Under the pieces are notes generated by a model. That model had not been told where the DNA came from. It saw nothing but the letters and a program-made list of their open reading frames with translations, and searched no databases. The translations under genes were made by a program, and so were the position numbers. A stretch of DNA of 6,141 bases from contig NZ_CAPJ01000501.1 of NCBI RefSeq assembly GCF_000331775.1, positions 1 through 6,141 of the forward strand. Reading direction: 5' to 3'. The DNA comes from Xanthomonas translucens pv. translucens DSM 18974 (GTDB lineage: Bacteria; Pseudomonadota; Gammaproteobacteria; Xanthomonadales; Xanthomonadaceae). This document shows positions 1 through 5,715 of this stretch, one piece after another (the first letter of the stretch is position 1; every line of letters begins with the position of its first letter).

Positions 1-837
1 GCTGGCGCTGGGCGCCAGGCGCAAGGTACTGACCAGGCCGAAATGGTCCGAGGCCCATACGCCGTTGGCATCGGGCGTCTGGAACAGGATGCGGCTGCTC
101 ACCGGTTCGAAGCGCGCGCGCTGGAAGAACACATGGTCGATGCGTTTGGGCGGGTTGAACTTCGGGTTCAAGGTGCTGTCGGCGCGGCGGTCCTTGGTGC
201 CGTGCAGGCTGCCGTAGCTGTCGTCGAAGCCGGCGCGCAGCGCGGCCAGTTCCGGCGTATCGGCGCTGGCGTTGAAGTCGCCGGCCAGCAGCGACGGCGC
301 GCCGTCGGCGGTCTTCTCGACCCAGGCCAGCAGGTCCTGCAGCTGGCGTTCGCGCAGCGCACCGCCGGCTTGCGTCCAGTGCAGGTGGGTGACATAGAGA
401 TTGACCGCGCGGCCGTCCACGTCCAGGCGCAGGCGTCCGGCCGTGCGGCTGTCGTCGAGCGGGTTCAGGCGGATCTGTTCGCGTGCCAGGATCGGGCGCC
501 GGGTCAGCAGCGCGTTGCCGTAGCGCTGCGCGGCGCCGGGCGGATCGACGCTGGTGAAGTACCACGCGTAGCCGAGTTGCTTGGCCAGCCATTGCGCCTG
601 GTTGGGCAGGGCGTCGTGCTGCAGCACTTCTTCCAGCGCGATCGCGTCGGGGTGCAGTTCGCGCAGGGTCTGCACGATCTGGGTGCGCCGCTTCGGCCAG
701 TCGAGCTTGTCGTGATACAGGTTCAGCGTGACCACGCTGAGCGTCGGGGTGTCCTTGTCGGTCGCGGGCGCAGGCGCGGCGAAGGCCGGCCAGGCCAGCG
801 CGAGCGCCAGGCAGAGGAGTCCTGAAAACGTTTTCAT
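1..837 (-). CDS. Secreted endonuclease/exonuclease/phosphatase (EEP) family protein, C-terminus cut by window edge
   Basis: 279 codons are visible without a stop, so only the last residues are likely missing; the family is usually about 250-300 residues. Residues 1-20 form a Sec signal peptide (Lys2, hydrophobic core, probable cleavage after AFA at 20), so the enzyme should act in the periplasm or outside the cell. EEP-fold motifs follow in order: TLNL with Asn39; ALEEV with Glu70 as likely metal ligand; VTHLHW with His151; AGDFNA with Asp187 and Asn189; RIDHVF with Asp234 and His235; and SDHFGLVS with Asp264 and His265. All expected Mg-dependent catalytic positions are present, so it should be an active phosphodiesterase or phosphatase. 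The substrate (DNA, RNA, lipid headgroup or other) cannot be told. It lies 94 bases downstream of the M14 gene on the same strand. The start is favoured because it begins the signal peptide, although the nearest purine-rich site (852-858, GGAGAGG in transcript sense) is 14 bases away, which is long. Confidence 0.9.
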   Translation of the reverse strand, partial: MKTFSGLLCLALALAWPAFAAPAPATDKDTPTLSVVTLNLYHDKLDWPKRRTQIVQTLRELHPDAIALEEVLQHDALPNQAQWLAKQLGYAWYFTSVDPPGAAQRYGNALLTRRPILAREQIRLNPLDDSRTAGRLRLDVDGRAVNLYVTHLHWTQAGGALRERQLQDLLAWVEKTADGAPSLLAGDFNASADTPELAALRAGFDDSYGSLHGTKDRRADSTLNPKFNPPKRIDHVFFQRARFEPVSSRILFQTPDANGVWASDHFGLVSTLRLAPSAS

Positions 838-882
838 GGCAGGGCGTGAAGCCTCTCCAGCAGCAGAAGGGAAAGTCGCATC

Positions 883-912
883 GGGGAGTGGGGGAGGGTG
901 AAGCGGGGGAGG
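883..912. other. Four-tract G-quadruplex motif on + strand; C-rich, G-poor stretch in the minus-strand transcript
   Basis: On the plus strand four G-runs lie at 883-886, 890-894, 896-898 and 905-909, separated by loops of 3, 1 and 6 bases. This satisfies the usual G3+N1-7 quadruplex pattern. Both flanking genes are on the minus strand, so the G-rich strand is the template. The matching RNA is 22 C to 1 G over 30 bases, the composition of a Rho utilisation site. It lies between the M14 stop and the EEP start. The pattern is seen directly; function as a quadruplex, Rho site or attenuator is inference. Confidence 0.5.
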
Positions 913-931
913 CGAACAGCCGGGTACGGCG

Positions 932-2704
932 TTAGGACGGCGCTTCGTCGCTACGCATCACCGGATACAATCGGTACTGCGCGTCCCAGGAGGAATGGCG
1001 GCGGTAGAAGAATTCCAGCCGCGCGTGCGGATCCTTGGCGAAGTCGGCGTCGTGCTCGAGCTTGGCCTCGAACTCGGCCTGCAGCGCCGGGTCGCTGGCC
1101 AGCATCTGCCGCGCCACGTCCTCGGCGACGTAGTCTTCCATGTATTCGGCGCGTTCGAAGGCGCTGTTGAATTCGCCCCATTGCAGCAGCGAGTCCGGCG
1201 CCTGCGGTTCCAGCAACGCCATCAGCAGCCGCGCCTTGGGCTGGGCGATCGGCACGAACAAGGCGCCGGCGCCGATGGCGCGCGTTTCCGGTGTCCACGC
1301 GCCCTGCAGGCTGAGCCGCTGGTGGCCTTCGGAGGAACCCGCGGCGAAGCTGGCGTCGTCGGCATGGAACGTCTGCACCGGCAGCGTGGCGGCGCGCTCC
1401 AGGGTGCGGAAGGCGATGCCGTGCTGGCGCAATTTGGCGGCGACCCGCGCGGCCTGCGCGGCCGGCACCAGATAGCCGGCGCGCGGCGCCACGACTTCGA
1501 CGCTGGGTACGATGTGATCGCGCAGCGGTACCCGCCAAAGTTGCGGGGTGTGCTCGTCGTAGCGGGTCATCAGTGCGCCGGACACCGGCGACAGCGTGCG
1601 GGTATAGGCGTAGCCGCGGAACTCCACCAGCCGCGACTGCTCGGTGGTGCGGTAGTCCAGCGCCAGCGTCGTCCCGCCCAGCCGTTGCGCGCGCACGTCG
1701 GCTGCCAGCGCGTCGGCGCGCCAGCTGCTGCCGTTGCGCTCCACCTGCTGCAGCACGGAGACGATGGTGTTGCGGGTGATGCGCACGCGCTGCGGATACG
1801 GCTTCCACGAATGCGTTTCCACCAGCATGCCGAAGCGGTTGCGCAGCTGGAAATAGCCATGCGAGAAGCGCGGCGTGGCCACGCCGTCCTCGAAGCCGGA
1901 TGCCGGATCGTCGTTGACCACGAACGAGGGGTAGTAGGGCAGCGGCAGCGAGCCCTGCCGCGTCAGGTCGGCGAGCACGCCGTCGCGCAGGCGCAGGCCG
2001 TCGCCGCGCAGCGCGGCGTCGCCGGCATGCAGCGGTTCCACCTGCACCGACACGTCGTGTTCGAACTGCGCGCCGTCGGTGACGTGCAGGTCCACGTACA
2101 GCAGCGGATCCCACTGTTCGACCAGGCGCAGCATCGCCTGCATCTCCGGCGCGTCGGCCTTGACGTAGTCGCGGTTGAGGTTGAGGTTCTGCGCGGTGGT
2201 GCGCCAGCCCATCTGCTCCGGGCCGCGCTGATTGGGCCGATTCCAGGCGCCGAAGCGCTCGTGGCCATCGACGTTGAACACCGGCACGAACAGCCACACC
2301 TGCTTGTCCAGCGCGCCGCGCGCGGCCTGGCCGTCGAGCAGCTGGCGCAGGGCCAGGAAGCCGGCGTCCTTGCCGTCGATCTCGCCGGCGTGGATGCCGC
2401 CCTGGATCAGCACCACCGGCAGTTTGCGCGCCTGCGCCGCGGCCGCATCCAGCGCGCCGGAGGTGGACACCGCCAGCGCCTGCATCGGCCGGCCTTCGGG
2501 CGTGGTGCCGAACTCAAAGCAGCGCACCGCCTGCGGATAGCGCTGCGCGAACGCCTCGCACAATGCGATGGTCTCCGCATAGCGGCCGGTACGCGCGTAA
2601 CCGCTGCGTTCGGCCTGCGTGGACAGGCCCGCCTCGCTGGCCAGCAATGGCATGCTGCACAGCAGCATCGACAGCAGGAAGGGGACCAGCCAGGGTCGGA
2701 TCAT
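932..2704 (-). CDS. Secreted M14 family zinc metallopeptidase (carboxypeptidase-like)
   Basis: A complete protein of 590 residues. Residues 1-22 are a Sec signal peptide (Arg3, long Leu-rich core, cleavage near LLA/SEA), so it acts in the periplasm or outside. The catalytic domain covers about residues 35-325. A conserved approach segment (FGTTPEGRPMQALAVS, 65-80) precedes the zinc motif HAGE with His105 and Glu108. NLNRD (Asn177, Arg178) corresponds to the carboxylate-binding Asn-Arg of carboxypeptidase A, DLHVTDG (His207) is the third zinc ligand, and LVETHSWKPY (Glu296) is the general base. All catalytic positions are intact. Residues about 330-590 form an additional C-terminal region typical of the longer bacterial M14 proteins. 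The start at 2704 is chosen because it begins the signal peptide and has GGAG five bases upstream (2710-2713). A longer frame up to 2860 would add 52 basic, non-secretory residues. It is divergent from the peptide transporter, which suggests peptide scavenging. The exact substrate is unknown. Confidence 0.93.
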   Translation of the reverse strand: MIRPWLVPFLLSMLLCSMPLLASEAGLSTQAERSGYARTGRYAETIALCEAFAQRYPQAVRCFEFGTTPEGRPMQALAVSTSGALDAAAAQARKLPVVLIQGGIHAGEIDGKDAGFLALRQLLDGQAARGALDKQVWLFVPVFNVDGHERFGAWNRPNQRGPEQMGWRTTAQNLNLNRDYVKADAPEMQAMLRLVEQWDPLLYVDLHVTDGAQFEHDVSVQVEPLHAGDAALRGDGLRLRDGVLADLTRQGSLPLPYYPSFVVNDDPASGFEDGVATPRFSHGYFQLRNRFGMLVETHSWKPYPQRVRITRNTIVSVLQQVERNGSSWRADALAADVRAQRLGGTTLALDYRTTEQSRLVEFRGYAYTRTLSPVSGALMTRYDEHTPQLWRVPLRDHIVPSVEVVAPRAGYLVPAAQAARVAAKLRQHGIAFRTLERAATLPVQTFHADDASFAAGSSEGHQRLSLQGAWTPETRAIGAGALFVPIAQPKARLLMALLEPQAPDSLLQWGEFNSAFERAEYMEDYVAEDVARQMLASDPALQAEFEAKLEHDADFAKDPHARLEFFYRRHSSWDAQYRLYPVMRSDEAPS

Positions 2705-2883
2705 TGCGGCTCCGTCGCGCGATAGGCCCCCATGATGCGTGCAGCGCGCCGATTGCGAAAGCACCCGGATGCCGCCGCGCGCGTCGCGGCCGGTTCGATT
2801 CGCCCGGAACGATCGGGTAACCTGCTGAAAATTTTGCCTGGACCACTGCCTGTGACGCACGATCGAGCGACGAGGAATGCTGG
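2705..2883. promoter_or_regulatory. Divergent intergenic region carrying promoters for the M14 peptidase and the POT transporter
   Basis: These 179 bases separate two divergent genes and must hold both promoters. No strong consensus pair is visible. A weak candidate for the transporter is TTCGAT and TAACCT around 2794-2823, spaced 18 bases. For the peptidase a weak CATCAT-type -10 lies near 2731-2736 on the minus strand. An AAAATTTT palindrome lies at about 2828-2835, and ACGATCG occurs twice exactly 50 bases apart (2809-2815 and 2859-2865). Any of these could bind a regulator, but none matches a site I can name. The existence of promoters here is inferred from the gene layout. Confidence 0.5.
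2872..2876 (+). promoter_or_regulatory. Ribosome binding site of the POT transporter
   Basis: GAGGA lies seven bases before the ATG at 2884. It supports that start over the ATG at 2877, which directly abuts it and opens a short non-coding frame, and over the later in-frame ATG at transporter residue 12. Confidence 0.7.
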
Positions 2884-4440
2884 ATGAGCGCGGCCAGCGC
2901 GGCGGCCGGCGCGCGGATGCCGCGGCAGATCCCGTACATCATCGGCAACGAGGCCTGCGAGCGTTTCAGCTTCTACGGCATGCGCAACATCCTGGTGCAG
3001 TTCCTGATCACCTCGTTGTTGCTGCAGGAAGCGACCGCGCCCGGCCGCGAGGCCGAGGCCAAGCACATCATGCATAGCTTCATGGTCGGCGTGTATTTCT
3101 TCCCGCTGCTCGGCGGCTGGCTGGCCGACCGCTTCTTCGGCAAATACACCACCATCCTGTGGTTCAGCCTGATCTATTGCGCGGGCCATGCCTGCCTGGC
3201 GCTGTTCGAAGGCAGCCGCGAAGGGTTCTTCGTCGGCCTGGGGCTGATCGCGCTGGGTGCCGGCGGGATCAAGCCGCTGGTGGCCTCGTTCATGGGCGAC
3301 CAGTTCGACCAATCCAACAAGCACCTGGCCAAGCTGGTGTTCGATGCGTTCTACTGGATCATCAACTTCGGTTCGCTGTTCGCCTCGCTGCTGATCCCGC
3401 TGGCGCTGAAGAACCTCGGCCCGGCCTGGGCATTCGGCATTCCCGGCCTCCTGATGTTCGTGGCCACGCTGGTGTTCTGGGCCGGCCGCCGCCGCTACGT
3501 GCGCGTGCCGCTGCCGCCGCGCGATCCGCACGGTTTCGCCCAGGTGGTGCGCAGCGCGCTGCTGTTGCGCGCGCACGGCCATGGGCGTCCCGGCCTGGCG
3601 CTCGCCGCCGTCGCGGTGGTGCTGGCGCTGGCTAGCTTCGCGCTGTTGCCGACGCTGGGCATCGTGATCTGCCTGTGCCTGGCGCTGGTGCTGCTGCTGG
3701 CCGGCATCGGCGGCGGCACCTGGTGGCAGCTGGAGCGCGCCCGCGCGATGCATCCGGACGCGGCGGTGGACGGCGTGCGCGCGGTGCTGCGGGTACTGGT
3801 GGTGTTCGCGCTGGCGACGCCATTCTTCTCGCTGTTCGACCAGAAGGCCTCGACCTGGGTGCTGCAGGGCCAGCAGATGCAGATGCCCGACTGGTTCAGC
3901 GCCTCGCAGATGCAGGCATTGAATCCGGCGCTGGTGATGCTGCTGATCCCGTTCAACAACCTGGTGCTGTACCCGCTGCTGCGCCGCGGCGGCTACGAGC
4001 CGACCGCGCTGCGGCGGATGACCGCCGGCATCGCCTGCAGCGGCCTGGCCTGGATCGTGGTCGGCGCGCTGCAGGTGGCCATGGACGGCGGCGACGCATT
4101 GTCCATCGCCTGGCAGATCCTGCCGTACGCGCTGCTGACCTTCGGCGAGGTGCTGGTCTCGGCGACCGGGCTGGAGTTCGCCTACAGTCAGGCGCCGCAA
4201 TCGATGAAGAGCGTGGTGATGAGTTTCTGGAATCTGACCACCACGGTCGGCAACCTGTGGGTGCTGCTGTCCAACGCGGCGGTGCGCAACGCCACCGTCA
4301 CCGCGCACATCGGCAGTACCGGGCTCAGCGAAACCGCGTTCCTGATGTTCTTCTTCGCCGCCTTCGCTTGCGTCGCCGCGCTGTTGTTCGGGCTATACGC
4401 GCGCCGTTACCGCATGGTCGATCATTACCGTACCGCCTGA
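2884..4440 (+). CDS. Proton-coupled oligopeptide transporter, POT/PTR2 family
   Basis: A 518-residue inner-membrane protein of the major facilitator superfamily that should import di- and tripeptides with protons. TM1 carries the POT signature ExxERF (Glu23, Glu26, Arg27, then FYGMRN). Residues about 77-107 match PTR2 signature 1 (GGWLADRFFGKY onward) and FYWIINFGSL (157-165) matches signature 2. GAGGIKP provides the TM4 lysine, Lys130. FDQKASTW (318-325) and GEVLVSATGLEF (421-432, Glu422) are the TM7 and TM10 substrate and coupling elements. Two extra hydrophobic segments between the bundles (about 238-277) fit the HA/HB helices of bacterial POTs, giving 14 in all. His64 in IMHSF aligns with the TM2 histidine of animal PepT1 (IYHTF), and SATGLEFAYSQAPQSMKS is closer to animal PepT1 than to the SPxGL form of many bacterial POTs. 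A downstream rhomboid gene is probably co-transcribed. Family assignment is very secure; substrate range is inferred. Confidence 0.96.
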   Translation: MSAASAAAGARMPRQIPYIIGNEACERFSFYGMRNILVQFLITSLLLQEATAPGREAEAKHIMHSFMVGVYFFPLLGGWLADRFFGKYTTILWFSLIYCAGHACLALFEGSREGFFVGLGLIALGAGGIKPLVASFMGDQFDQSNKHLAKLVFDAFYWIINFGSLFASLLIPLALKNLGPAWAFGIPGLLMFVATLVFWAGRRRYVRVPLPPRDPHGFAQVVRSALLLRAHGHGRPGLALAAVAVVLALASFALLPTLGIVICLCLALVLLLAGIGGGTWWQLERARAMHPDAAVDGVRAVLRVLVVFALATPFFSLFDQKASTWVLQGQQMQMPDWFSASQMQALNPALVMLLIPFNNLVLYPLLRRGGYEPTALRRMTAGIACSGLAWIVVGALQVAMDGGDALSIAWQILPYALLTFGEVLVSATGLEFAYSQAPQSMKSVVMSFWNLTTTVGNLWVLLSNAAVRNATVTAHIGSTGLSETAFLMFFFAAFACVAALLFGLYARRYRMVDHYRTA

Positions 4441-4442
4441 GG
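4439..4442 (+). promoter_or_regulatory. Ribosome binding site of the rhomboid gene, overlapping the transporter stop codon
   Basis: GAGG begins inside the transporter's TGA (4438-4440) and lies seven bases before the ATG at 4450. The overlap of stop codon and ribosome site suggests translational coupling and one mRNA. Confidence 0.6.
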
Positions 4443-4449
4443 CCCCCGC

Positions 4450-5085
4450 ATGCCGTCCGTCACCCCCGTCAACCTGATCCTGATCATGCTCACCGTGCTG
4501 GTGTCGTGGGCGGCGTTCAACAACCGCAAGCTGCTCGACCGGCTGATCCTGTGGCCGCCGGCGATCGACCGGCACAAGCAGTACGACCGGCTGCTGACCC
4601 ACGGCTTCATTCATGCCGATTTCCCGCATCTGCTGTTCAACATGGTCACGCTGTATTTCTTCGGCGGCCCGATCGAGCGGCTGATGGAGCGGCTGACCGG
4701 CAGCCTGCTGACCTATCCACTGTTCTACCTGGCGGCGCTGGTGGTGGCGATCCTGCCCAGCTACCTGAAGAACCAGAAGAACCCGAACTATTTCAGCCTG
4801 GGCGCGTCCGGCGCGGTGTCGGCGGTGCTGTTCGCCTACATCCTGCTGGCGCCGTGGACCGGGATCTACTTCTTCTTCATCCCGATCCCGATCCCGGCGA
4901 TCCTGTATGCGCTGTTCTACGTGGGCTACAGCATCTGGATGGACCGCCGCGGCGGCGACAACATCAACCACAGCGCGCACTTGGCCGGCGCCGCGTTCGG
5001 GGTGATGTTCCTGCTGATCATGGAGCCGTCGGTGCTGCAGCACTTTATCGACGAACTGGCGCAACCGCGCTTCGGCCGCGGCTAG
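4450..5085 (+). CDS. Rhomboid family intramembrane serine protease
   Basis: A complete 211-residue inner-membrane protein with six predicted helices (about 7-22, 56-72, 85-104, 116-134, 139-163, 175-193), the minimal bacterial rhomboid core without GlpG's cytoplasmic N-terminal domain. It should cleave single-pass membrane proteins within the bilayer using a Ser-His dyad. The nucleophile is Ser120 in GASG at the start of TM4 and the base is His177 in HSAHLAG in TM6. HGFIHADFPHLLFN holds the conserved oxyanion-site His60 and Asn64 (HxxxN). The segment FFFIPIPIPAILYALFYVGYSIW carries an IPIPIP run at 144-149 just before or at the start of TM5. The start is nine bases after the transporter stop with GAGG at good spacing, so the two are very likely one operon. 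The substrate is unknown; quality control or cleavage of a partner membrane protein are both possible. No T-rich hairpin terminator follows. Confidence 0.95.
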   Translation: MPSVTPVNLILIMLTVLVSWAAFNNRKLLDRLILWPPAIDRHKQYDRLLTHGFIHADFPHLLFNMVTLYFFGGPIERLMERLTGSLLTYPLFYLAALVVAILPSYLKNQKNPNYFSLGASGAVSAVLFAYILLAPWTGIYFFFIPIPIPAILYALFYVGYSIWMDRRGGDNINHSAHLAGAAFGVMFLLIMEPSVLQHFIDELAQPRFGRG

Positions 5086-5214
5086 CGAGCGACGCGCGCG
5101 GTGGACACGCAGCTGCGGGAGATGCGGCCGGCGCGCGCCGCGCGTGGCGGCGGCTCGGGCGCCACTGACAGGATTGCGCGCCGTGTCGCGGGCCGCAGCG
5201 TCAGGCTCAGCCGC
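5086..5214. other. Convergent intergenic gap without a recognisable terminator
   Basis: 129 bases lie between the rhomboid stop and the stop of the convergent small gene. They are almost all G/C and include a 12-base perfect palindrome at 5129-5140. An 8-base tandem duplication (GCTCAGCC twice, 5205-5220) spans the small gene's stop codon. No hairpin followed by a T-run is present on either strand, so termination here is probably Rho-dependent or lies elsewhere (inference). Confidence 0.5.
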
Positions 5215-5415
5215 TCAGCCGGCCATGCTGCCGCGCAGCTGCACCTTGGCGCTGCCAATGGCGGCGTGCTCGTAGGTTTCCTTCAGCCGGTCGTAGACCT
5301 CGCTGCTGAGCTGCTCGAATTCCCAGCCCTGGGTCTGCCCATCCACCACCAGCTGGAACAAGCCTTCCAACAACGACGTGTCGTGGTCGCCCTGGATCTG
5401 TTCGTTGTCGCTCAT
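5215..5415 (-). CDS. Small acidic protein of unknown function
   Basis: 66 residues, beginning MSDNEQIQGDHD and ending LRGSMAG. It has 12 acidic against 4 basic residues, no signal peptide, no transmembrane segment and no cysteine, so it should be a soluble cytoplasmic protein. Two amphipathic helix-like stretches are visible, about 13-25 (TSLLEGLFQLVVD) and 32-52 (EFEQLSSEVYDRLKETYEHAA). This could form a small helical hairpin or a protein-binding module. I do not recognise the family. The ATG at 5415 is chosen because AAGGG lies eight bases upstream. A TTG at 5457 would add 14 very basic residues unlike the rest of the protein and without a ribosome site. It is convergent with the rhomboid and divergent from the acetyltransferase. 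The balanced composition and sensible start make it a likely real gene, but it could be lineage-restricted. Confidence 0.75.
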   Translation of the reverse strand: MSDNEQIQGDHDTSLLEGLFQLVVDGQTQGWEFEQLSSEVYDRLKETYEHAAIGSAKVQLRGSMAG

Positions 5416-5511
5416 GCGCCTTGCCCTTTTTCGATTACATCGTGATGGACTGCGCAAAAACCCATGCCAGGTTCGTGCGGTGATCCAAAATCGATAGCGG
5501 CTGCCTGCGGC

Positions 5512-5526
5512 GTGGCTTTAGCCCAC
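5512..5526. repeat. Short hairpin resembling a Xanthomonad intergenic palindrome
   Basis: GTGGCTTTAGCCCAC can fold as GTGGCT pairing with AGCC and CAC across one bulged C, with a perfect GGCTTTAGCC core. From memory, Xanthomonadaceae genomes carry many dispersed intergenic palindromes built on GGCTTTAGCC or GGCTTCAGCC. This could be a degenerate single copy. Family membership is not shown by this window, which contains only one copy. Confidence 0.25.
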
Positions 5527-5611
5527 AGGATCCGTTTCACAACCCGGCGCACAATTCGCGCGCCGCGCAGGGCGGGGCACGGGTTGAATGCCGGCCTGCC
5601 CCAGGTCGGAA

Positions 5612-5651
5612 GTGACGCCGCGTGGCGTCAGCGGGTGACGCCGCGCGGCGT
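5612..5651. repeat. Two tandem 17-base direct repeats, each a dyad (possible operator)
   Basis: GTGACGCCGCGTGGCGT (5612-5628) recurs as GTGACGCCGCGCGGCGT (5635-5651) with one change, at a centre-to-centre distance of 23 bases. Each copy is itself symmetric. The first has a 7-base stem TGACGCC/GGCGTCA around GCGT (5613-5630), and the second contains a perfect 14-base palindrome (5638-5651). They lie 64 bases before the GNAT-like start. Two-turn spacing fits a pair of regulator sites on one face of the helix. Alternatively they form two adjacent hairpins in the leader RNA. No regulator is identified. Confidence 0.5.
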
Positions 5652-5715
5652 GCGGCTTCACATGGCCGCGGCGCGCGCGCGACCAGACTGCGCATTCTGT
5701 CGCACGAGCCGGGTC

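Larger units (their letters stand above)
5416..5715. other. Divergent 300-base gap between the small acidic gene and the GNAT-like gene
   Basis: The stretch is AT-richer near the small gene (5421-5500) and very GC-rich beyond 5540, as expected if a promoter for the minus gene lies in the first part. I cannot pick a convincing -35/-10 pair on either strand; a TTCACA at 5536-5541 has no partner at the right distance. It holds a short hairpin (5512-5526), two tandem dyads (5612-5651) and an alternating GC run (5671-5681). An in-frame plus-strand extension from 5464 into the GNAT-like gene has arginine-rich, non-protein-like content and is not taken as coding. Confidence 0.5.

Noticed and set aside
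43..825. A 260-codon plus-strand open frame antisense to the EEP gene
   Set aside because: The minus strand carries a signal peptide and all EEP motifs in order. The plus frame is Val/Gln/Arg/Ala-rich with no motif.
995..2725. A 576-codon plus-strand open frame antisense to the M14 gene
   Set aside because: Its translation is rich in His, Gln, Arg, Ala and Val without domain motifs, and it mirrors the M14 reading frame. In DNA with G/C at nearly every third position, antisense frames stay open by chance. The minus-strand frame carries signal peptide and catalytic motifs.
2705..2860. A 52-codon N-terminal extension of the M14 protein
   Set aside because: It would bury the signal peptide behind a basic segment and cover the divergent promoter region. 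The start at 2704 has GGAG at five bases.
2701..4308. A 535-codon minus-strand open frame antisense to the POT transporter
   Set aside because: It has low-complexity His/Gln/Arg/Ala-rich content and no motifs, and it overlaps a gene with clear POT signatures. It is a GC-bias shadow.
4879..4896. Three tandem ATCCCG units in the rhomboid gene
   Set aside because: They encode the Ile-Pro run at 144-149 in frame, next to the TM5 segment. A short coding repeat with no sign of instability or separate function.
3675..5168. A 497-codon plus-strand open frame spanning the transporter-rhomboid junction in another frame
   Set aside because: The translation is Arg/Ala/Gly/Pro-rich without structure and overlaps both well-supported genes; codon-bias shadow, not a fusion.
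5416..5457. A TTG start adding 14 basic residues to the small acidic protein
   Set aside because: The added Arg/Lys-rich stretch includes the ribosome site (AAGGG) of the better ATG start and is unlike the rest of the protein.
5671..5681. Alternating GC run that could form Z-DNA
   Set aside because: Eleven bases of alternation are common by chance in DNA this GC-rich and nothing else marks the site.
5464..5715. An 84-codon N-terminal extension of the GNAT-like protein
   Set aside because: The content is Arg/Ala-rich and not conserved-looking, it covers the tandem dyads, and the short GNAT subfamily normally starts close to residue 1 as called at 5716.
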